Source: Sphingomonas bacterium (GTDB taxonomy: Bacteria; Pseudomonadota; Alphaproteobacteria; Sphingomonadales; Sphingomonadaceae). Taken from it: a stretch of DNA of 20,873 bases. Of this stretch, positions 16,141 to 20,873 are shown in pieces. Both the position numbers and the translations under genes were made by a program. Positions within the stretch are counted from its first letter, which is position 1; the number at the start of each line of letters is the position of its first letter. A model generated the notes under the pieces. It saw nothing but the letters and a program-made list of their open reading frames with translations. It did not search any database and was not told the DNA's origin. The stretch spans positions 1 through 20,873 of the forward strand of contig NZ_CAHJWX010000006.1 in NCBI RefSeq assembly GCF_903643065.1, in the 5' to 3' direction.

Positions 16141-16757
16141 TGGCCGAACCCGACGATCGCCGCACCAGCGGCGCACCTCCCACCCATGTCCATATCGAGA
16201 AGAAACGGACGAACTGGCTTGCCTGGCTGGCGTTGCTGGCCGGCATCCTCGCGCTGCTGTTCGCGCTGAGCCGCTGCAATCGCGCGCCGGACGTGGCCGC
16301 TGCGCCACCGGCCGGCGACAACACGGTTGTTGCGCAAACCGCGGACGCGCCGCAAGCGACGCCGCTCGGCGTGTCCGGCCTGGGCGGCTATCTCGGCGGC
16401 ACGGCCCCAGCGCCGGCGACGTTCACGTTCGAGAAGATCAACTTCGACACCGCGAAGAGCGACATCCGGCCGCAGGATCAGGCGGAGGTCACGCAGGTCG
16501 CCGCCGTGCTCAAGCAATATGGCAACAGCCATGTCCGCATCGCTGGCTATGCCGATGCGCGCGGGTCCGAACCGGCCAACGTCCAGCTCGGCAAGGACCG
16601 CGCCGAGGCGGTCAAGGCCGCGCTGGTCCGACAGGGCATCGACGCCGGTCGCATCGCCACCGCGTCCGGCGGCGAGACCGACCCCGTCGGCACCAACGCC
16701 ACCGCCGGCGGCCAGGCGGAGAACCGCCGGACCGAACTCGTCGTCACCCAACGCTGA
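16140..16757 (+). CDS. Membrane-anchored OmpA-family peptidoglycan-binding protein
   Basis: 205 aa. A short cytoplasmic head is followed by one membrane segment (NWLAWLALLAGILALLFAL, about residues 25-43), a linker rich in Ala/Pro/Gly, and a C-terminal OmpA domain from about residue 95. The domain has FEKINFDTAKSDIRP, HVRIAGYADARGSEPANVQL with the peptidoglycan-contact Asp, the LGKDRAEAVKAAL helix with its key Arg, and the closing NRRTELVV motif. The protein should be fixed in the inner membrane and bind the cell wall. ATG 16140 overlaps the previous stop, with AGGAAG seven bases before. It lies between two DUF2382 genes, suggesting joint action in envelope stress. Confidence 0.88.
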   Translation: MAEPDDRRTSGAPPTHVHIEKKRTNWLAWLALLAGILALLFALSRCNRAPDVAAAPPAGDNTVVAQTADAPQATPLGVSGLGGYLGGTAPAPATFTFEKINFDTAKSDIRPQDQAEVTQVAAVLKQYGNSHVRIAGYADARGSEPANVQLGKDRAEAVKAALVRQGIDAGRIATASGGETDPVGTNATAGGQAENRRTELVVTQR

Positions 16758-16781
16758 ATCCGTCCCCCAAGGAGAATACCC

Positions 16782-17642
16782 ATGTCCCGTACCATTACCG
16801 CGATGTTCGATACCCGCGCCGACGCCGAGGCCGGCAAGGCCCGCCTGGAAGCGGCCGGCATCGACGCCGCCCACGTCAACGTCCACGACGACTCCACCCA
16901 CCAGACGAGCGGCGCGCAGTCGACGCACACGGACCAGGGCACCTGGGCGTCGATCAAGCACGCCTTCCTTCCCGACGAGGATCGCCACACCTATGAGGAA
17001 GGTTTCCGTCGCGGCCATGCCGTGCTGACCGCTGACGTCGCCGACGAGCATGCCGACGACGCCGTCCGCGCGCTGGAGGAGGCGAACTCGGTCGACGTCG
17101 ACCAGCAGGCGGCCGGCTGGCGCGAGTCCGGCTGGGATTATCAGGGCGGCCAGACCGGTCAGTCGGCCGGGTTGTTCGGCGCGAGCGGCGCCACCGATGC
17201 CGGGCTGGCGACCGGCTCGGCCCGCCAGGGCTCGACGGAGGAGGTCATCCCCGTCGTCGAGGAGCAGCTGGTCGTCGGCAAGCGCGAGGTCGACCGTGGC
17301 GGCGTCCGCGTCCGCTCCTACGTGTCGGAGACGCCTGTCCACGAGCAGGTCCGCCTGCGCGAGGAGCGGGTGGACGTCCAGCGCCGGCCGGTGGATCGCG
17401 CGGTTGACACGCTGTCGGGCGATGCCTTCCAGGAGCGCACGATCGACATGACCGCCACCAGCGAGGAAGCCGTCGTCGGCAAGACCGCGCGCGTCGTCGA
17501 GGAGGTGGTCGTCTCCAAGACCGCCGGCGAGCGGACGGAGGAGATCGACGACACCGTCCGCAAGACGGAGGTCGAGATCGATCGCGACGGCACCGACACG
17601 CGCGGTGGAACCACCGGCTTCGGAACGTCGAGCAAGCGCTAG
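16782..17642 (+). CDS. YflT-domain plus DUF2382 (YsnF/AvaK) stress protein
   Basis: 286 aa. The N-terminal domain (about 1-100) begins TITAMFDTRADAEAGKARLE, the pattern of general stress protein 17M (YflT): a beta strand, then a helix that 'reads' as a ferredoxin-like fold. A Gly/Ser-rich linker (about 105-145) leads to DUF2382 (about 148-270), with VIPVVEEQLVVGKREVDRGG, VDVQRRPVDRAVDTLSG and the second half VVEEVVVSKTAGERTEEIDD. The block RRPVDRAV is shared with the short DUF2382 protein upstream, so these are paralogues. It is probably cytoplasmic; there is no signal peptide. The start is clear: AAGGAG stands nine bases before ATG 16782. It is followed by a strong hairpin that likely ends this transcription unit. 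Confidence 0.9.
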   Translation: MSRTITAMFDTRADAEAGKARLEAAGIDAAHVNVHDDSTHQTSGAQSTHTDQGTWASIKHAFLPDEDRHTYEEGFRRGHAVLTADVADEHADDAVRALEEANSVDVDQQAAGWRESGWDYQGGQTGQSAGLFGASGATDAGLATGSARQGSTEEVIPVVEEQLVVGKREVDRGGVRVRSYVSETPVHEQVRLREERVDVQRRPVDRAVDTLSGDAFQERTIDMTATSEEAVVGKTARVVEEVVVSKTAGERTEEIDDTVRKTEVEIDRDGTDTRGGTTGFGTSSKR

Positions 17643-17652
17643 GCAAAAGGTT

Positions 17653-17685
17653 GGGCCCCGCGCGCGAGGATCGCGCGCGGGGCCC
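17653..17685 (+). terminator. Perfect 15-base-pair GC-rich hairpin (possible terminator)
   Basis: GGGCCCCGCGCGCGA (17653-17667) pairs perfectly with TCGCGCGCGGGGCCC (17671-17685) around the three-base loop GGA. It begins 11 bases after the YflT/DUF2382 stop. A weak T-pair only follows, so intrinsic termination is not certain; processing or stability of the upstream mRNA is an alternative. Confidence 0.6.
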
Positions 17686-17719
17686 ACGCCCTTCCGGGGC
17701 GAATGAGAGGCGAACGACG

Positions 17720-18199
17720 ATGGACGACACGATGACCAGCGGAGCGTCGGCCGGCGCCGTCTCCCGCCCGCTTTCACCCGAGGAGCCCGCTGGCGCCCCC
17801 GCGGCCGCCGAGGCGACCAGATCGCTCGCCGGGCAGGCCCGACAGGCGCTGACGGGTGCGCTGGACGGCCAGAAGGGTGCGGCCGCCGACATGGTGGAGC
17901 AACTGGCGCAGACGGTGAAACGGTCGGGCGAGCAGTTCGAGGGCCAGCAGGACTGGATCGCCAGCGCCATCGGGCGTGGTGCGCAGGAGCTGAACGCGCT
18001 CGCCGGGACGTTGCGCGACAAGGATCTGGGCGATCTCTCGGCGGAGATGGGAAGTTTCGCCCGTCGGCAGCCCGCGCTGTTCGTGGCCGCCAGCGCCGCC
18101 GCCGGTTTCGCGCTCGCGCGCATCGGCAAGATCGCGGCGGCCGACCTGTCGCGCGCCGATCTACCGACCCTGCCGGAGGCCGCTCATGACGGGCAGTGA
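17720..18199 (+). CDS. Hypothetical protein with amphipathic middle and C-terminal hydrophobic segment
   Basis: 159 aa. I do not recognise a firm family. An Ala/Pro-rich disordered N-terminus (about 1-35) is followed by a Gln/Ala-rich helical region (about 36-110, including AADMVEQLAQTVKRSGEQFE) and then a likely membrane helix (PALFVAASAAAGFALARIG, about 119-137). The layout resembles proteins annotated as nutrient-deprivation-induced or YqjD/ElaB-like tail-anchored, with a soluble helical head and a hydrophobic tail. ATG 17720 has GAGAGG nine bases upstream. Its last 14 bases overlap the holin-like gene. It is the first gene of a four-gene membrane unit, so a scaffold or partner role at the inner membrane is plausible. 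Confidence 0.7.
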   Translation: MDDTMTSGASAGAVSRPLSPEEPAGAPAAAEATRSLAGQARQALTGALDGQKGAAADMVEQLAQTVKRSGEQFEGQQDWIASAIGRGAQELNALAGTLRDKDLGDLSAEMGSFARRQPALFVAASAAAGFALARIGKIAAADLSRADLPTLPEAAHDGQ

Positions 18200-18581
18200 T
18201 CCCCGCGATACCCCTTCGCTGGGTTCGCTCGCCGGCGGGCTCGCGGGCGATGTCGGCGATCTGGTGCGCGGCGAGCTGGCGCTGGCGCGGGCCGAGTTCG
18301 ACGGCAAGCTGCACGGCCTGATCGCCGGCGGCGTGTCGCTGCTCGGTGGCGCGCTGGTCGCGTTCGCCGGTCTGGTGGTGGTGCTGGAGGGCGGCGCCGC
18401 CGTGCTGGCGATGTGGCTGCCGACCTGGGCGGCGCTGCTGATCGTCGGCGTCGTCATCGTCGCGGTCGGCGGGCTGATCGCGCGCGCGGGGCTCGCCAGG
18501 CTGTCGATCCGGAACCTCACCCCCGATCGCACGGCGGCGAACCTGTCCAAGGACGGCCGCATCCTCAAGGAGCATTTGTGA
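18186..18581 (+). CDS. Phage-holin-X/YqjE-like two-helix membrane protein
   Basis: 131 aa. A soluble N-terminus with the typical ELALARAEFDGKLHGLIAGG run leads into two membrane segments (about 57-83, SLLGGALVAFAGLVVVLEG, and about 80-103, ALLIVGVVIVAVGGLIARAG) and ends with the usual short cytoplasmic tail (KDGRILKEHL). This matches the 'phage holin superfamily 3.6' (PF07332) found in many bacterial chromosomes as a non-phage envelope protein. It is not evidence of a prophage here: no phage genes are near. ATG 18186 has GGAGG six bases upstream and overlaps the previous gene by 14 bases; its stop overlaps the next ATG by one base, so the three genes are translationally coupled. Confidence 0.85.
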   Translation: MTGSDPRDTPSLGSLAGGLAGDVGDLVRGELALARAEFDGKLHGLIAGGVSLLGGALVAFAGLVVVLEGGAAVLAMWLPTWAALLIVGVVIVAVGGLIARAGLARLSIRNLTPDRTAANLSKDGRILKEHL

Positions 18582-19459
18582 TGGCCGAGGCCACAACCGA
18601 CACCGACCAGATCGAGCACGATCTGGCCGAGACCCGCGCGCGCATGGACCGCCGCCTCGACGAGCTGGGCACCAAGCTGGCGCCCAACCAGATCGTCAAC
18701 GACGCGCTGGCGCACGTCACGGGCGGCGACGGCGCCGATTTCGCGCAGACGCTGATCGCCAGGGCCAAGGCCAACCCGGTTCCGGCGGCGCTGGCGGGGG
18801 TCGGGCTGGCCTGGCTGCTGGCGGCGAACGGGACCAAGCAGGCCCGTGGCAAGCCCGACCTGCCGACGCGGCTGCGCTCCGCCGAGGCGGGTGTGGTGCG
18901 GCTGGCGGACGAACATCCCGACGTGCACGCCAGCCGCCTCGACGACGCGCGCGGCCAGGTGCTCGGGATTGCGCGGGGCGCATCCGATACCGCCGCCGCT
19001 TATGCGCAGCGGATCAAGGACGCGGTGGCGGCGGCCAGCCACGGCGTGGGGCAGGCGTCGCACGATCTGGTCGGAACGGGACCGCTGACCAGCAGCCCGC
19101 TCGTGCTCGGCGCGGTGGGCGCGACGATCGGTCTGATCGCCGGCGCGCTGCTGCCGGTCAGCGAACAGGAGCGCGGGCTGTTCGGCGACGTCGCGGGCCA
19201 ACTGCGCGGCCAGGGTCGTGATCTCGCGCAGCGGGCGGTGGATCGCGGCGCGCGGGTCGCGCGCGAGACGCTCGGCGCCGCCCAGGAGAGCGCGCAGACG
19301 CACGGGCTCACGGGCGACAAGCCGGTGGGCGCGCTGATCGGCGAGTTGAAGAGCGGCGATCTGCTCGACCATGCGAAGCAGGCGGCGCGGGAAGTCGTCG
19401 ACGCGGGCAAGGACAGCCTGCACGCGCAACTCGGCGACGGCGATGATGGCCAGCGCTGA
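18581..19459 (+). CDS. DUF3618-domain membrane-associated protein
   Basis: 292 aa. The first ~45 residues match DUF3618: DQIEHDLAETRARMDRRLDE, an Asp/Glu/Arg helix, then LGTKLAPNQIVND. A membrane-like stretch follows (PVPAALAGVGLAWLLAAN, about 66-83) and another near SSPLVLGAVGATIGLIAGALL (about 172-192). The region between and after is Ala/Asp/Arg-rich helix, including TAAAYAQRIKDAVAAAS, and a long C-terminal amphipathic tail of the apolipoprotein-like kind. No enzyme motif is visible. ATG 18581 shares a base with the previous stop and has AAGGAG eight bases upstream. DUF3618 genes often sit beside holin-X genes; that pairing is seen here. Its 3' end overlaps the AI-2E permease gene. Confidence 0.85.
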   Translation: MAEATTDTDQIEHDLAETRARMDRRLDELGTKLAPNQIVNDALAHVTGGDGADFAQTLIARAKANPVPAALAGVGLAWLLAANGTKQARGKPDLPTRLRSAEAGVVRLADEHPDVHASRLDDARGQVLGIARGASDTAAAYAQRIKDAVAAASHGVGQASHDLVGTGPLTSSPLVLGAVGATIGLIAGALLPVSEQERGLFGDVAGQLRGQGRDLAQRAVDRGARVARETLGAAQESAQTHGLTGDKPVGALIGELKSGDLLDHAKQAAREVVDAGKDSLHAQLGDGDDGQR

Positions 19460-20579
19460 CGACCGCGCGGGAGCACGCGACATAGACCCATCGACACGGC
19501 AGGCCGAGGCGACGGAACAGGCCGTCGTCGCGGCGGTCGAGACCAAGGCGGTGCTCACCCGCCAGCGCTATCTCACCTTCCTGATTCTGCTGCTCGCGGC
19601 GTGGGTGGCGCGCGGGTTCCTCTTGCCGCTCGCCTGGGCGGCGGTGCTGGCGGTCGCCGAATGGCCGCTCTATCGCAGGGCGCTCGTCCGGGCGCCACGG
19701 CATGGCGGCCTGCTGGCGCTGGGCTTCACGCTGGCGACCGCGCTGCTGGTCATCCTGCCGATCTCGCTGGCGGCGGTGGCGCTGGCCCAGGAGAGCCAGG
19801 CGGCGCTGGGATGGCTCGCGCAGGTGCAGAAGACCGGGCTGCAGGAGCCCGCCTGGCTCGGTGCGCTGCCGCTGGTCGGCGGCAGGGCCGACGCGTTCTG
19901 GCGCGACCATATCGGCAACCCGCAGGCGGCGAACGAGCTGCTGGGCACGCTGAGCGCCGGCTCGCTGCTCGGCTGGACGCAGTCGGTGGGGGGTCAGGTG
20001 GCGCACGGCACGCTGCTGTTCCTGATCACGCTCGTCGCCCTGTCCGGGTTGCTGGCGCGCGGCGCCGCCATCGCCGAGCAGGCGGGGCAGGTCGCGCGGC
20101 GCATGCTGGGCGGGTTCGGCGAGCAGTTCCTCGACCGGCTGGTCGCGGCGATGCGCGCGACGCTGAACGGTACGGTGCTGGTCTCGGTGGGCGAAGGCGC
20201 GCTGGTCGGGGTCGGCTATGCGATCGCGGGCGTGCCGCGCCCGCTGTTGTTCGCGGTCCTGACGATCGCGCTCGCGATGGTCCCGTTCGGCGCCTGGCTG
20301 GCGTTCGGCGCCGCGACGCTGATCCTGCTGGTGCAGGGCAACCTGCTCCCCGCCGCGCTGCTGTTCGGCTTCTCGGTCGTGGTGATGACGGTGGGCGACA
20401 ACGTGCTGCAGCCCCGGGTGATCGGCAGCGCGGTCAAGCTCCCGTTCCTGCTCGCGATCGTCGGCACGTTCGGCGGGCTGGAGAGCCTGGGGCTGGTCGG
20501 CTTGTTCGTCGGGCCGGTGGTGATGGTCGCGATGCTGCTGATCTGGCGTCAATGGATGCAGGCAGGCCGCCGCCTGTAG
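19443..20579 (+). CDS. AI-2E-family transporter (PerM-like)
   Basis: 378 aa. Several hydrophobic helices are visible: two at about 42-75 (FLILLLAAWVARGFLLPLAW), one at about 95-115, one at about 183-205, and a cluster from about 245 to the end. The C-terminal half shows the family blocks: PRPLLFAVLTIALAMVPFGA (about 267-286), then D-N-V-L-Q-P-R-V-I-G followed by KLPFLLAIVGTFGGLESLG and GLFVGPVVMV. Substrates vary in this family (autoinducer-2 export, sodium, or unknown), so none is assigned. Start: ATG 19443 or 19446; both lie in the end of the DUF3618 gene and neither has a strong ribosome site, suggesting coupling by translational re-initiation. An AGGAGG overlaps its stop and precedes a further, broken gene. 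Confidence 0.9.
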   Translation: MMASADDRAGARDIDPSTRQAEATEQAVVAAVETKAVLTRQRYLTFLILLLAAWVARGFLLPLAWAAVLAVAEWPLYRRALVRAPRHGGLLALGFTLATALLVILPISLAAVALAQESQAALGWLAQVQKTGLQEPAWLGALPLVGGRADAFWRDHIGNPQAANELLGTLSAGSLLGWTQSVGGQVAHGTLLFLITLVALSGLLARGAAIAEQAGQVARRMLGGFGEQFLDRLVAAMRATLNGTVLVSVGEGALVGVGYAIAGVPRPLLFAVLTIALAMVPFGAWLAFGAATLILLVQGNLLPAALLFGFSVVVMTVGDNVLQPRVIGSAVKLPFLLAIVGTFGGLESLGLVGLFVGPVVMVAMLLIWRQWMQAGRRL

Positions 20580-20591
20580 GAGGGCGACGCG

Positions 20592-20662
20592 GTGCTGGCG
20601 CGGGCCAGCTTCTCAGGGCGGCACATGTGTCACTCAAAGTCGCGCCGGGCGAGGTGTACTAA
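20592..20662 (+). pseudogene. Truncated start of an ABC-transporter ATPase gene
   Basis: AGGAGG (20578-20583), eight bases of spacer and GTG 20592 make a good initiation region. Reading from GTG gives VLARAS, like the first residues of many ABC ATPases; shifting frame gives AAHVSLKVAPGEVY and then a stop at 20660-20662. The sequence xVSLxVxxGEVYALxG is the usual lead-in to Walker A, but Walker A and everything after are absent. So it appears to be the N-terminal edge of an ABC gene with a frameshift or internal loss, cut off before the insertion sequence. The fragment is short, so this is tentative. Confidence 0.4.
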
Positions 20663-20813
20663 TTCGTTGTCCCGACTGATGACGACTTCGAATAGCTGAT
20701 CGTCGACGCACTATCACCCGTGCGCGCGCCAGCACGCCTCGGCGCGCCAGTAGATATCCTTTCGATCGGTACTTCCGCACTGCGAACGCCCTTGGTCTAG
20801 GAGCCGTGGACAT
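20663..20813. other. Gene-free stretch beside an insertion sequence
   Basis: No gene, RNA or clear repeat is visible. CTAG (20797-20800), then GAGCCGTGGAC, may mark the insertion sequence end; IS5-group elements of the IS427 type often target CTAG-like sites. Confidence 0.4.
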
Positions 20814-20873
20814 TTACCGGAGCCATAGGATGGCGGCGGCGATAGTGACGACGGCGAGGTAGTTGCGGGCGGT
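20814..20873 (-). mobile_element. IS5-family transposase, C-terminal end only (partial, runs off window)
   Basis: The - strand reading is TARNYLAVVTIAAAILWLR then TAA at 20814-20816. This is the characteristic last helix of IS5-group transposases (R-x-A-R-N-[FY]-L-A-x3-[LI]-A-A). Only 19 codons are inside the window; the rest, including the catalytic DDE residues, lies beyond 20873. The element's end is probably near 20800. Confidence 0.65.

Noticed and set aside
18186..18581. Holin-like gene as a sign of prophage
   Set aside because: PF07332-type proteins are common chromosomal envelope proteins and there is no endolysin, structural or integrase gene nearby.
15825..18596. A 923-codon open frame on the - strand
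   Set aside because: It lies opposite four well-supported + strand genes and reads as low-complexity Arg/Ala/Gly text, the usual shadow of high-GC third positions.

Overview
The window is high-GC DNA with alphaproteobacterial character, most like a sphingomonad. I infer this from gene content and codon style: PaoABC-type molybdo-enzyme genes, DUF2382 and DUF3618 envelope-stress genes, and a small DAxGK/C-type secreted protein. No rRNA, tRNA or CRISPR array is visible.

Region 1 (39-6909, + strand) is a tightly spaced oxidoreductase operon: a secreted Yellow/royal-jelly-like beta-propeller protein, a short-chain dehydrogenase, a catalase-family haem protein, and the three subunits of a xanthine-dehydrogenase-family aldehyde oxidoreductase (2Fe-2S, FAD plus extra cysteines, Mo-cofactor). 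The likely theme is oxidation of aldehydes with local peroxide removal. Region 1b (6910-7271) is a lower-GC stretch without a gene between two converging operons.

Region 2 (7272-14571, - strand) is a complete type I restriction-modification locus, transcribed hsdM, fic, hsdS, hsdR. A class II Fic AMP-transferase with a C-terminal winged helix sits between hsdM and hsdS and its stop overlaps the hsdS start. The locus looks like an inserted defence island: it is flanked on one side by the low-GC spacer and on the other by a glutathione S-transferase that has lost its C-terminal half.

Region 3 (15358-20579, + strand) is an envelope and stress-response set: a small cysteine-containing secreted protein, a DUF2382 protein, an OmpA-like anchored protein, a YflT/DUF2382 protein, a perfect GC-rich hairpin, then a four-gene overlapping membrane module (hydrophobic-tailed unknown, holin-X-like, DUF3618, AI-2E-family permease).

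Region 4 (20580-20873) holds the apparent first codons of a broken ABC-transporter ATPase gene and then the 3' end of an IS5-type transposase that runs off the window.

The observation most worth following is the Fic enzyme built into the restriction operon. Next are the peroxide/aldehyde operon lacking a Tat signal and the repeated DUF2382-OmpA-DUF2382 cassette.
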